This document shows, in pieces, positions 32,708 to 41,028 of a DNA stretch of 64,000 nucleotides. A program made the translations under genes and the position numbers. The notes under the pieces are model-generated. The model was not told where the DNA came from. It ran no database searches and saw only the letters and a list, made by a program, of their open reading frames with translations. The first letter of the stretch is position 1. Each line of letters begins with the position of its first letter. Source of the DNA: Mesorhizobium sp. PAMC28654. GTDB lineage: Bacteria; Pseudomonadota; Alphaproteobacteria; Rhizobiales; Rhizobiaceae. The stretch is taken from assembly GCF_020616515.1 (NCBI RefSeq), contig NZ_CP085135.1:6371001-6435000 (forward strand). The letters run 5' to 3'.

Positions 32708-34831
32708 ATGTCCTTTCGCGAACGCCTCAAGTCCTGGCGCTACAATCTCGTGCCCGACCATGTCGTCGGCGAGATTCTGACCAAGCGCTGGACCGACAAC
32801 GCCATCCCGTTCCTGGCGCTGGTGGCGACGCTGGCAACCTTCGGCTCGATCATTCCCGGCTTCTTCAAGCTGACGGCGCTGCAGGAATCGACGCGCCAGC
32901 TCGGCGAATTCTCCATGGTCGTCACCGGCATGACGGTGGTGATGCTGGGCGGCGGCATCGACCTGTCGGTCGGCTCGATCTTCGCGCTGTCCTGCTTTTC
33001 CGCCGTCTATGTCTTCTTCATCCTCGAACAGTCGATATGGCTGGCGCTGGCGGCATCGCTCGCCACAGGCCTCATCTTCGGCGCCATCAACGGCTACCTC
33101 GTCGGCTACCTGCGGCTGCGCGCCTTCCTTACCACGCTGGTCACCTTCATCTTCGGGCGGGCGCTGTTCGATATCCTGGTCACCACCTATGCCGCCGATG
33201 TGCAGCTTTCGACAGCCACTTCCAAAGTGCTCGACTTCATCGGCGACAGCACGTTCTGGGGGCTCTCCGTCTCGGTCTGGCTGGCGATCATCCTGGCCAT
33301 CGTCACCCATATCGCGCTGACGCGCTCGCGGCCCGGCTGGCATGTGCTGGCGGTCGGCGGCTCCCGCCGCTCGGCCCACAATGCAGGCATCCGCGTGCGC
33401 CGCACCGTGTTCATGACCTATGTCTTCTCCGGTTTCTGCGCTTCGATCGGCGGCTTCCTCATCGCCTGCCGCTTGAGCGGGGCAGGACCGGGCACCGGCC
33501 TCAACCTTGAGATCATGGCGCTGACAGCGGCGGTGGTCGGCGGCGTCAGCCTCGGCGGCGGACGCGGCTCGGTGATCAAGGGGCTGATGGGTGCGATAAT
33601 CGTGCTCACCATGACCAACGGGCTGATCCGGCTGGGTTACGGCACCGGCACCAACCAGATGGTGCTGGGCATCATGCTGGCGGTGGCGGTCACCATCGAC
33701 ATTCGCTGGCTGAAGAACCGCCACAAGGTGCTGAACGAGGTCTATGTCGCGCCGGTCTATCTCAAGATGGGCGCAACGCAGTCGGCCGCACCCGGCTCGG
33801 GCACGCCCTATGAACTCGACAACAGGCTGTCGGCGGCCGACCATATCGGGCTTGGCGAACTGGAAGGGCCGGAAGACGTCATCCTCGACCGCGACGACAA
33901 TCTCTACTGCGGCACCCGCCATGGCGAGATCGTCCGCTTCTTCGCGCCGGACTATGTGAAATCGGAAGTCTTTGCCCATATCGGCGGCTTCCCGCTGGGC
34001 TTGGCCTTCGACAGATCGGGCAATCTGATCAGCTGCGTCGGCGCAATGGGGCTCTATTCGGTGTCGCCGGAGCGGGACGTAAAACGCCTGTCGGCCGAGA
34101 CATCGCGCTCCTGGACGTCAATCGTCGACGACGCGCGGCTGCGTGATCCCAATGATTGCGACATCGCGCCCGACGGCCGCATCTACTTTACCGACTCGAC
34201 CAAGCGCTATGACGCCCACGATTGGGCGCTGGACTCGATCGAGAACCGCGCCACCGGCCGGCTGCTGGTCTACGACCCGAAGGACGGTTCGACGAAAACG
34301 CTGCTCGACGGCTACCGCTACACCAACGGTGTCTGCATGGCGCATGACGGCAAATCGCTGTTCTTCGCCGAAAGCTGGGCCTGCCGCGTGCACCGCTATT
34401 GGCTGGAAGGGCCGAAGGCTGGCACCGCCGAATGCGTCATCCGCGACATGCCGGGCTATCCCGACAACATCAATCGGGCATCCGACGGCAATTACTGGAT
34501 GGCGTGGCTGGGCATGCGAACGCCGAGCTTCGACCTGTCGCTGCGCCACCCCGACATGCGCAAGCGCATGACGCGGCGTCTGCCGCAGGACGAATGGCTG
34601 TTTCCCAACATCAACACCGGTGGTGTGGTGAAGTTCAACGAGACCGGCGGCATCGTCGAGGCGATGGGAGACCTCTCCGGCGGCGCGCATCCGATGGTCA
34701 CCTCGATGCGCGAGCACAAGGGATATCTGTTCGTCGGCGGCATCCTCAACAACCGCATCGGCCGCTACAAGATTGCCGGCGCCGACCCCAACTGGACCAG
34801 CCCTGCTTCCTACTGGGGGGCAAAGTCATGA
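32708..34831 (+). CDS. ABC transporter permease fused to a strictosidine-synthase/SMP-30-like beta-propeller
   Basis: A 707-residue fusion. Residues about 1-345 are a complete RbsC-like permease (VTGMTVVMLGGGIDLSVGS, INGYLVGYLRLRAFL, VVGGVSLGGGRGSVIKG). After a short linker, about 375-700 form a six-bladed propeller of the strictosidine-synthase/gluconolactonase superfamily: GPEDVILDRDDNLYCGTRHG, DPNDCDIAPDGRIYFTDS, YTNGVCMAHDGKSLFFAES and PGYPDNINRASDGNYW give the four expected metal-ligand positions (Glu, Asn, Asn, Asp). RbsC-type permeases have a cytoplasmic C-terminus, so the lactonase-like domain should meet the substrate as it enters. The fusion is one clean reading frame with no internal stop or ribosome site. 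Its stop overlaps the next gene (ATGA). Confidence 0.9.
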   Translation: MSFRERLKSWRYNLVPDHVVGEILTKRWTDNAIPFLALVATLATFGSIIPGFFKLTALQESTRQLGEFSMVVTGMTVVMLGGGIDLSVGSIFALSCFSAVYVFFILEQSIWLALAASLATGLIFGAINGYLVGYLRLRAFLTTLVTFIFGRALFDILVTTYAADVQLSTATSKVLDFIGDSTFWGLSVSVWLAIILAIVTHIALTRSRPGWHVLAVGGSRRSAHNAGIRVRRTVFMTYVFSGFCASIGGFLIACRLSGAGPGTGLNLEIMALTAAVVGGVSLGGGRGSVIKGLMGAIIVLTMTNGLIRLGYGTGTNQMVLGIMLAVAVTIDIRWLKNRHKVLNEVYVAPVYLKMGATQSAAPGSGTPYELDNRLSAADHIGLGELEGPEDVILDRDDNLYCGTRHGEIVRFFAPDYVKSEVFAHIGGFPLGLAFDRSGNLISCVGAMGLYSVSPERDVKRLSAETSRSWTSIVDDARLRDPNDCDIAPDGRIYFTDSTKRYDAHDWALDSIENRATGRLLVYDPKDGSTKTLLDGYRYTNGVCMAHDGKSLFFAESWACRVHRYWLEGPKAGTAECVIRDMPGYPDNINRASDGNYWMAWLGMRTPSFDLSLRHPDMRKRMTRRLPQDEWLFPNINTGGVVKFNETGGIVEAMGDLSGGAHPMVTSMREHKGYLFVGGILNNRIGRYKIAGADPNWTSPASYWGAKS

Positions 34832-35883
34832 TCCTCGATCCGATCCTCGATATGTTTCGCGGCAAGGCCGTCACCATCCCGCCGCTCGACGGCGCCTTCC
34901 GCCCCAACACGCGGCTGGATGATGCGCCGGCTTTCGCCAGCCTGGCCGAGCCCGACAATCTACTGGTTGCCAATGGCCGTCTGCTCGCTTCCAGCGGCAA
35001 CGTCATCTACGCGATCAAAGCCGGCGCGGAGCCTGCCGTGGTCGAGACCTTTTCGTCCTCGGTCACGGCGCTGGTTTTGTCGCCATCGAGCGAACTGGTG
35101 GTCGGGATCGAAAGCGGCAAACTGCTGATCGCAGGCAAGGAGGTTTCGCTGCCGGCCGGGATCTCCTGCATCACCGCACTCGCCTATGCCGATGATGGCG
35201 CGCTGTGGCTGGCCAATGGTTCGGCTGAGCACGCCCCGTCGCAATGGACCGCCGACCTGATGAAGAAGGGGGCTTCCGGTTCGCTATGGAGATGCGGACC
35301 CGCCGAGATTCGCTTCCAGAAGATCGCTGGCGACATCGCATTCCCTTACGGTCTTCATCCCATGGGGCGGGATGTGCTGGTCAGCGAAAGCTGGCGCCAT
35401 CAACTCGTGCGTTTCGATGGCGCGACCGGCAATCGTTCGACGGTGTTGACGCATCTGCCCGGCTATCCGGCGCGGCTGTCGCCGGCCAGTGATGGCGGGG
35501 CGTGGCTGAGCTTGTTTGCGCCGCGCAACCGGCTGATCGAATTCGTGCTGCAGGAAACGCAGTACCGGCAGGACATGATCGATCAGGTGCCGCCGGCCTA
35601 CTGGATCGCGCCGGCGCTGGCTTCCAACCGCAGTTTCCTCGAGCCGCTGCAATGCGGCGGCATCCGCACCATGGGCATCCACAAGCCATGGTCGCCAAGC
35701 CGCTCCTACGGGCTGGTGGTCAGGCTCGACCCAAAAATGCAGCCGCAATTCAGCCTGCACAGCCGCGCCAACGGCACGCGTCACGGCATCTGCAGCGTGG
35801 CGGAAAAGGACGGCCGGTTGTTCATCGCCTCCAGGGGTGGCGACCGCGTCCTAGCTGTCGACCTCGCATCGGGAGGTTTGTGA
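34828..35883 (+). CDS. SMP-30/strictosidine-synthase-like propeller protein
   Basis: A 351-residue soluble protein with no signal peptide, related to the propeller half of the preceding fusion: ADDGALWLANGSA, GRDVLVSESWRHQLVRFDG, LPGYPARLSPASDGGAWLS and a final strand GRLFIASRGGDRVLAVDL. At the place where the fused domain has PDNINRASDG it reads PARLSPASDG, so an expected metal-binding Asp/Asn pair is lost. It may be an inactive partner or act on a different substrate. Translationally coupled on both sides (ATGA overlap with the fusion, TGATG with the ATPase). Confidence 0.75.
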   Translation: MILDPILDMFRGKAVTIPPLDGAFRPNTRLDDAPAFASLAEPDNLLVANGRLLASSGNVIYAIKAGAEPAVVETFSSSVTALVLSPSSELVVGIESGKLLIAGKEVSLPAGISCITALAYADDGALWLANGSAEHAPSQWTADLMKKGASGSLWRCGPAEIRFQKIAGDIAFPYGLHPMGRDVLVSESWRHQLVRFDGATGNRSTVLTHLPGYPARLSPASDGGAWLSLFAPRNRLIEFVLQETQYRQDMIDQVPPAYWIAPALASNRSFLEPLQCGGIRTMGIHKPWSPSRSYGLVVRLDPKMQPQFSLHSRANGTRHGICSVAEKDGRLFIASRGGDRVLAVDLASGGL

Positions 35884-37379
35884 TGGAAGCGATCGTTCGC
35901 CTGGAAAACGTCACCAAGAATTATCGCGGCGTGCCGGCGGTGAAGAACGTCACCTTTGAGCTGCGCAAGGGTGAGATCCACGCGCTGCTCGGCGAGAATG
36001 GCGCCGGCAAATCGACGCTCACCAAGATCATCGCCGGTGTGGTCGACGCCACGTCCGGCAAGATGTTCCACAAGGGCCGGGAGATCGCCTACGCATCACC
36101 GCATGCCGCGCTCGAAGCAGGCATTGCCATGGTGTTCCAGGAGACCAGCCTGGTGCCCTCGATGACGGTGGCGCAGAATCTCTATCTCGGCACCGAAAAG
36201 TTCCTCAACCGGCTGCGCGGCACCTACATTTCGGCGCAGCAGTTCCTGCAGTCACTGAATTTTGCGGTCGACCCGAACGCCATGGTGGCGACGCTGGGTG
36301 CGGCCAAGCGGCAGATGGTCGAGATTGCCCGCGCCGTCCACCACAATGCCGAGATCATCATCTTCGATGAACCGACGGCGACGCTGACGCCGGAGGAGAA
36401 GCGGCACTTCTTCGCGTTGATCCGTCGGCTGAAGGCCAGCGGTGTCTCCATCGTCTTCATCAGCCACGCGCTGGAAGAGGCGCTTGGCATCGCCGACCGC
36501 ATCACCATCCTGCGCGATGGCGAACTGGTGATCACCGACGACTCGTCAGCCTTCGATCGCGATAGGATCGTCGCCGCCATGGTCGGGCGGACGCTGTCGG
36601 GGCAGCTCTACCAGCAGCGAGACGAGGCCAAGCTGCGCAAGGCGGGCCGGAAGGTGCTGTCGGTGCAGGACATTTCTATGAGCAACGTCGTGCGCAACAC
36701 ATCGTTTTCGATCTTCGAGGGCCAGATCACCGGGGTGTTCGGGCTGATCGGCTCCGGCCGCACCGAGACCTTCAAGATCGTCTCCGGCATCTACAAGCGC
36801 GATTTCCTGCGCGGCGGCGCCATCGAACTGGACGACAAGCCGGTGCGCTATCTGGTGCCGAGCGAAGCGGTGGCCGATGGCATCGTCTACGTCACCGAGG
36901 ACCGCAAGAGCGAAGGCATTTTCGAGACGATGGGTGTAGCCGAGAACCTGTTCGGCGGGCTGCTGGCGGCCGGCCATGAGAAGGCCTGGGTGATCAACCA
37001 GCAGGAGATGCGGCAGCTCTCAGCCGAATGGACGAAGACGCTGAACATCAAGGCGATCAACGACAATGCGCGCGTGGTCGAGCTTTCCGGCGGCAACCAG
37101 CAGAAGGTGGTGATCGGCAAGGGGCTGGTGCAAAAGCCGCGCATCGTCATCTTCGACGAGCCGACGCGCGGCGTCGATGTCGGCGCGATCGCCGAGATCC
37201 ACCAGATCATCAACGGGCTGGCCGACGAGGGGCTGGCCGTCGTCGTCATCTCGTCCTACCTGCCGGAGATCATGAACCTGTCCGACCGCATCCTGGTCTG
37301 CCGGCAGGGCCGGATCGTCGAGGAGTTTTCACCGGCGGAGGCGACGGAGGAGAAGATCATGTACGCGGCGGTGCACTAG
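35883..37379 (+). CDS. Sugar ABC transporter ATP-binding protein, RbsA-like
   Basis: A 498-residue protein with two nucleotide-binding halves. The first has Walker A GENGAGKST (37-45) and Walker B IIIFDEP but a degenerate signature (GAAKRQMVEIARA). The second lacks a true Walker A (GLIGSGRTE) yet has the canonical LSGGNQQKV and VIFDEPTRGVDVG, the normal asymmetry of RbsA/XylG-type ATPases. Powers the permease pair 30555 and 32708. Starts within the stop of the propeller gene (TGATG). Last gene of the operon; a long palindromic repeat follows. Confidence 0.93.
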   Translation: MEAIVRLENVTKNYRGVPAVKNVTFELRKGEIHALLGENGAGKSTLTKIIAGVVDATSGKMFHKGREIAYASPHAALEAGIAMVFQETSLVPSMTVAQNLYLGTEKFLNRLRGTYISAQQFLQSLNFAVDPNAMVATLGAAKRQMVEIARAVHHNAEIIIFDEPTATLTPEEKRHFFALIRRLKASGVSIVFISHALEEALGIADRITILRDGELVITDDSSAFDRDRIVAAMVGRTLSGQLYQQRDEAKLRKAGRKVLSVQDISMSNVVRNTSFSIFEGQITGVFGLIGSGRTETFKIVSGIYKRDFLRGGAIELDDKPVRYLVPSEAVADGIVYVTEDRKSEGIFETMGVAENLFGGLLAAGHEKAWVINQQEMRQLSAEWTKTLNIKAINDNARVVELSGGNQQKVVIGKGLVQKPRIVIFDEPTRGVDVGAIAEIHQIINGLADEGLAVVVISSYLPEIMNLSDRILVCRQGRIVEEFSPAEATEEKIMYAAVH

Positions 37380-37380
37380 G

Positions 37381-37520
37381 GTGTGTCGATATTCAGGTGA
37401 GGCCGGCCTGCAAACGACGGCTTCCTGCGCTTCCGGTGCTCACGTACGAAAAGTACGCTCCGCTCCGGTTCTCGGAACCCGCCGTTTTCGACTCGGCCTG
37501 ACCTGAATCTCGATACACCG
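37381..37520. repeat. 140-bp imperfect palindrome downstream of the ABC operon
   Basis: The outer 25 bases on each side are near-perfect inverted repeats (GTGTNTCGANATTCAGGT, then AGGCCG), and the inner halves still pair partly (AAACGNCGGNTTCC). The centre is GTACGAAAAGTACGCTCCGCTCC. Such CACGTAC...GTACGCTCCGCTCCGG strings recur between genes of many alphaproteobacteria. It could act as a transcription barrier after the operon. No gene fits inside. Confidence 0.7.
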
Positions 37521-37635
37521 TGGCGATGCCGTCTGCAGCGTGAAAGGGCGAATATGCGAATTAAGTGAATGGATTAGCGGTAGCTGCTCAGCGTCCGATT
37601 CAATTATCTGGCATCAAGAAACGAAGGGAAAACGC

Positions 37636-38043
37636 ATGGCCACCACGAGACTCCTGAGCGATGCCGAGGTCGAGAAAATCCCCGCCGTGAAGGCCGTGTT
37701 CGACGACATCCGCGCGACGCGCAAATCGGATTTCGTCAACAATTTCTGGCGTGGGCTGGCCAACGATCCGGCCTCGCTGAAGCGGACCTGGGAACAGCTG
37801 AAGGCGGTGATGGTGGCCGACAGCGCCATCGACCCGCTGACCAAGGAGATGATCTACATCGCGGTGTCGACCGCCAATGGCTGCTCCTACTGCGTCCACT
37901 CGCACACGGCGGCGGCGCGGGCCAAGGGCATGACCGATGCGCAGCATGGCGAGTTGGTGTCGATCATCGGGCTGGCCGGGCAGACCAACCATATGGTGAC
38001 GGCGCTGCAGATTCCGGTCGATCCGCAGTTCGAGGTGAAGTGA
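37636..38043 (+). CDS. Carboxymuconolactone decarboxylase/AhpD-like protein
   Basis: A 135-residue helical protein. The motif CSYCVHSHTAAARAKG (about 80-95) is the redox CxxC plus histidine of AhpD-like alkylhydroperoxidases within the carboxymuconolactone decarboxylase superfamily, so a peroxidase or decarboxylase role is possible. The ATG at 37636 has AAGGGAA upstream. It stands alone between the ABC operon and the convergent amidohydrolase. Confidence 0.85.
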   Translation: MATTRLLSDAEVEKIPAVKAVFDDIRATRKSDFVNNFWRGLANDPASLKRTWEQLKAVMVADSAIDPLTKEMIYIAVSTANGCSYCVHSHTAAARAKGMTDAQHGELVSIIGLAGQTNHMVTALQIPVDPQFEVK

Positions 38044-38053
38044 GCGCGCCGCA

Positions 38054-38941
38054 CTACGCGGGTCTATAAACTCTCTCCGTCGTGTTCCAGAAAATGTCCG
38101 CCACCGCCGGCGCGCCATGCTTGTCCACTGCATCGCGATGCGCCTTGATCAGTTCGGCATGGTTGGTCCACAATTTCTCGATCGGGAAGTTCGAACCGAA
38201 CATCAGGTGGTCCGAGCCCAGAATATCGATCGCGTTGTCGACGATGTAGGCAATCAGTACCGGGTCGTTGCGGTGGACGAAGGTGCCAAGGCCGGACAGC
38301 TTGGCGTAAAGATTGGGCGCGGCGGAGAGAGCGCGCAGGCCGGCCTTCCAGGCTTCGGTGGTCTCGGGCTCCATGCCGGTCAGCATGCCGGCATGGGTGA
38401 GGACGAAATTGGTTTCGGGGTTCTCGCCGACCAGTGTCAGGCCATCCTTCATCTGGGCGGGAAAGAGTTGCAGGTCGAAGGACAGGCCGTAGTCTTTCAG
38501 GCGGGCGACATTGGCGCGCACTTTGGGGTCGATGACCTGGTCGGGTGAAGCGGCAAAGCGGAAGGCCGGCGTCTCGTGCCAGTGCAACTGCATGCGCACG
38601 CCACGCAACAGAGGATATTTTTTGAGCCGGTCGATCTGATGGCGCACGTCATCCACGGTCATGTCGGCATAGCCGACGATGGCATGCGGCCAGCCAGTCT
38701 CGTCCGCCGTCTTCTGCAGGTAGGCGACTTCCTTCTCAAAGTCTTCATTCGCCCAGTTGGTCTGGACATAGACGGCCTTCTCGACGCCCGAGCCCTTCTG
38801 GTCTTCGAGGAACTCCCCAATCGGATAATCGCGGCGGATCGGCTCGTAGGGGCCGAAGATGCGCGGCACCATGGGTCCGACCAGCCAGGGCTGATCCCGC
38901 TGGCGCCAGATGTGAAAATGCGAGTCGATGGCTTTCTGCAT
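38054..38941 (-). CDS. Amidohydrolase family 2 (lactonase-like) metal hydrolase
   Basis: A 295-residue TIM-barrel hydrolase. The HxH metal site is DSHFHIW at the N-terminus; FVLTHAGM and LMFGSNFPIEKLW give the later His and Asp ligands. This is the class of 4-sulfomuconolactone, fuconolactone and 2-pyrone-4,6-dicarboxylate hydrolases. The ATG at 38941 overlaps the stop of the vWA gene (TGATG); a GTG at 38944 is a poorer choice. Last gene of the minus-strand molybdoenzyme unit. Confidence 0.85.
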   Translation of the reverse strand: MQKAIDSHFHIWRQRDQPWLVGPMVPRIFGPYEPIRRDYPIGEFLEDQKGSGVEKAVYVQTNWANEDFEKEVAYLQKTADETGWPHAIVGYADMTVDDVRHQIDRLKKYPLLRGVRMQLHWHETPAFRFAASPDQVIDPKVRANVARLKDYGLSFDLQLFPAQMKDGLTLVGENPETNFVLTHAGMLTGMEPETTEAWKAGLRALSAAPNLYAKLSGLGTFVHRNDPVLIAYIVDNAIDILGSDHLMFGSNFPIEKLWTNHAELIKAHRDAVDKHGAPAVADIFWNTTERVYRPA

Positions 38942-40146
38942 CACGAAATCCCCCTCCAGATTGTCGCCGCCGCTGGGGCCGAGCGGGCGAGCGACAGGAT
39001 GAAATCGGTCAGGCCGGCCAGCGACGAGCCGTCGACGAGATCGTCGAGCACCGGCAGGATGGCGGTGAGCGCCGCCGTTGCTGGGCGGAAGCGCGGATCG
39101 CCGGCCAAGGGTGTGGCCAGCGACAAGCGGAAGGCGCGGGCGCTCAGCCGTCGCATGGCCGTTTCGAGTTCGGCATGGTCGCCGCGCTCCAGCGCGTCGG
39201 AGAGGATGACGATTGCGGCTCCGCGTGCGAGGGACGAGAAGCGCGGCACCGAGAGGAAGGCGAGCAGCGTCGGCCCCATGCGGGTGCCGCCGTCCCAGTC
39301 GTCGACCTGGGCCGCCGCACGCGCCAGCGCCTGGTCGCGGTCGCGGATGCGCAATGCCGTGGTGATGCGGGTGAGCCGCGTGCCGAAGGTGAAGATCTCG
39401 GCTCGGACCGCGCCTTGCACAGTGGCATGCGCCAGCTTGAGGTAATCGGATGTGTGCAGCTTCATCGAGCCGGAGACATCGATGAGCAGCAGCAGCTTGC
39501 GCGGCACGGTCTGGCGGCGGCGCAGCCGCGGCGAGGGAACGTCGCCATCGGCGCTGACGATTTCGCGCAGCGAGCGGCGCAGATCGAGCTTGCCGCGTGA
39601 GTGCGTCCGCACTGTGCGGAAGGAACGACGGGCGGGCAGGGCCGACGACAGTTTCCGGCGAAAGGCGGTCAGCCCATCGTCGTCGCGCTCGAAGTCGCGT
39701 GCGCTCAACTGCTCCAGGGCCGAGGATAGTTCGCCGCCTTCTTCTTGTTGTTCGGCTTCGATCCGCTCTTCGTCGGCGCCACCATCATCCTTGATGCGGG
39801 TTTCCTTGTCGGCGTCGCCTTCGACCACGGCGGATGTGCTGCCGTAGAAATGGCTCTGGAAATGCGCTTCGAATTCGCCGCGGCGATCGGGCGTCGGCGC
39901 CAGCGTGGCAAGGGCTGCCTCACGGATGTCGGCCATCGAGCGCGGCCCGAGCAGCGTCACAGCCTGCATGAAGCCGGAGACTTGCTCGGGCGCGACGGCA
40001 AAGCCGTAGCGGCGCAGCAGGCGGCCGAAGCCGAGGAAGGGTGCAGCGGCGCGGGGCAAGCTCTTCTCTCCCCGTTCACGGGGAGAGGATGCCGGCAGGC
40101 AGGTGAGGGGCAGCGCCGACGCCCGATTGTTGAGGTCGCGCGTCAC
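38941..40146 (-). CDS. vWA-domain protein, CoxE-like
   Basis: A 401-residue cytoplasmic protein. The C-terminal half has a von Willebrand A domain with MIDAS motif LLLIDVSGSMK and later LARGAAIVILSDALERGD. This is the CoxE class that works with MoxR/CoxD ATPases in maturing molybdenum hydroxylases. The GTG at 40146 is fixed by a four-base overlap (GTGA) with the MoxR stop. Residues about 8-29 are encoded by a palindromic repeat (see 40065-40119) and have no counterpart in the conserved part, which begins around PFLGFGRLLRRYGFAVAPEQV. Confidence 0.88.
   Translation of the reverse strand: MTRDLNNRASALPLTCLPASSPRERGEKSLPRAAAPFLGFGRLLRRYGFAVAPEQVSGFMQAVTLLGPRSMADIREAALATLAPTPDRRGEFEAHFQSHFYGSTSAVVEGDADKETRIKDDGGADEERIEAEQQEEGGELSSALEQLSARDFERDDDGLTAFRRKLSSALPARRSFRTVRTHSRGKLDLRRSLREIVSADGDVPSPRLRRRQTVPRKLLLLIDVSGSMKLHTSDYLKLAHATVQGAVRAEIFTFGTRLTRITTALRIRDRDQALARAAAQVDDWDGGTRMGPTLLAFLSVPRFSSLARGAAIVILSDALERGDHAELETAMRRLSARAFRLSLATPLAGDPRFRPATAALTAILPVLDDLVDGSSLAGLTDFILSLARSAPAAATIWRGIS
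40065..40119. repeat. Palindromic repeat copy inside the vWA coding sequence
   Basis: CTCTCCCCGTTCACGGGGAGAG followed by GATGCCGGCAGGCAGGTGAG is almost the same as one arm of the element at 21511-21699. It lies in frame within the N-terminal coding part of the vWA gene. Confidence 0.75.
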
Positions 40147-41015
40147 GCCAGCGCCTCCTCGACGATGCGGCCAAGCTCCGGCGCGATGTAGGATAAATCC
40201 TCCTCGTCCTTGATCAACACGCCGATGGCGCGGCGGAAGGCTTCCGGCCACGGGCTGCCGCCCTTTTCCAGAATGGTTGCGGCGTTGGCCCATTCGACCG
40301 CCTCGGCGATGCCGGGCGGCTTGGCCAAGGGGCGGGCGCGGATGGTCTGCACTGCTGCCGCCACAGCGCGCGCGGTGGTTTCAGCGACATCGCCGACACG
40401 CAGCATGATGATATGAGCCTCGCGCTCGGCGTTGGGATAGCCGATCCAGTGATAGACGCAGCGCCGCCGGAGAGCTTCGGCGAGTTCGCGGGTGCGGTTC
40501 GAGGTCAGGATGACGATCGGCTGGGCGGTGGCGCGGATGGTGCCGCGCTCGGGAATACTGATCTGGAAATCGGAGAGGAATTCCAGCAGCAGCGCCTCGA
40601 ATTCATGGTCCGAGCGGTCGATCTCGTCGACCAGAAGCACGCGCTGCGCAGGTGCCCTCAACACCTGCAGCAGCGGCCGGGCGATCAGGAAGCGGTCGTC
40701 ATAGATGTCGATCTCCTGATCGCCGGCATGGCGGATGGCGAGCAGTTGGCGCTGATAATTCCACTCGTAAAGCGCGTGCGCCGCGTCGATGCCTTCGTAA
40801 CATTGCAGCCGCACCAGATCACGGCCAAGCATTTCAGCGATCGCCTTGGCCGCTTCCGTCTTGCCGACGCCCGGCGCGCCCTCGAGCAGCAGCGGCTTGC
40901 CCAGCCGGATCGCCAGGAAGATGGCGGTTGCCAGGCTGTCATCGGCCAGATAGCGCGAGGCGGCGAGATGCTGCGCCACCGCCTCCGGCGAGGTCGTTGA
41001 TGTCTCGGCGTTCAT
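40143..41015 (-). CDS. MoxR-family AAA+ ATPase, CoxD-like
   Basis: A 290-residue AAA+ protein with Walker A LEGAPGVGKTEAAKA, Walker B VLLVDEIDRSDHEFEALL and sensor 1 ILTSNRTRELAEAL. MoxR ATPases act with vWA proteins in metal-centre insertion; here the partner is the overlapping vWA gene and the likely client the adjoining molybdenum hydroxylase. The ATG at 41015 is chosen; an in-frame ATG at 41024 is also possible. Confidence 0.88.
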   Translation of the reverse strand: MNAETSTTSPEAVAQHLAASRYLADDSLATAIFLAIRLGKPLLLEGAPGVGKTEAAKAIAEMLGRDLVRLQCYEGIDAAHALYEWNYQRQLLAIRHAGDQEIDIYDDRFLIARPLLQVLRAPAQRVLLVDEIDRSDHEFEALLLEFLSDFQISIPERGTIRATAQPIVILTSNRTRELAEALRRRCVYHWIGYPNAEREAHIIMLRVGDVAETTARAVAAAVQTIRARPLAKPPGIAEAVEWANAATILEKGGSPWPEAFRRAIGVLIKDEEDLSYIAPELGRIVEEALA

Positions 41016-41028
41016 CCCGGGCATTTCC

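Noticed and set aside
31538..33979. 813-codon minus-strand ORF opposite the ABC operon
   Set aside because: Low-complexity Arg/Asp/His-rich product typical of antisense frames; opposite strand encodes the binding protein and permease.
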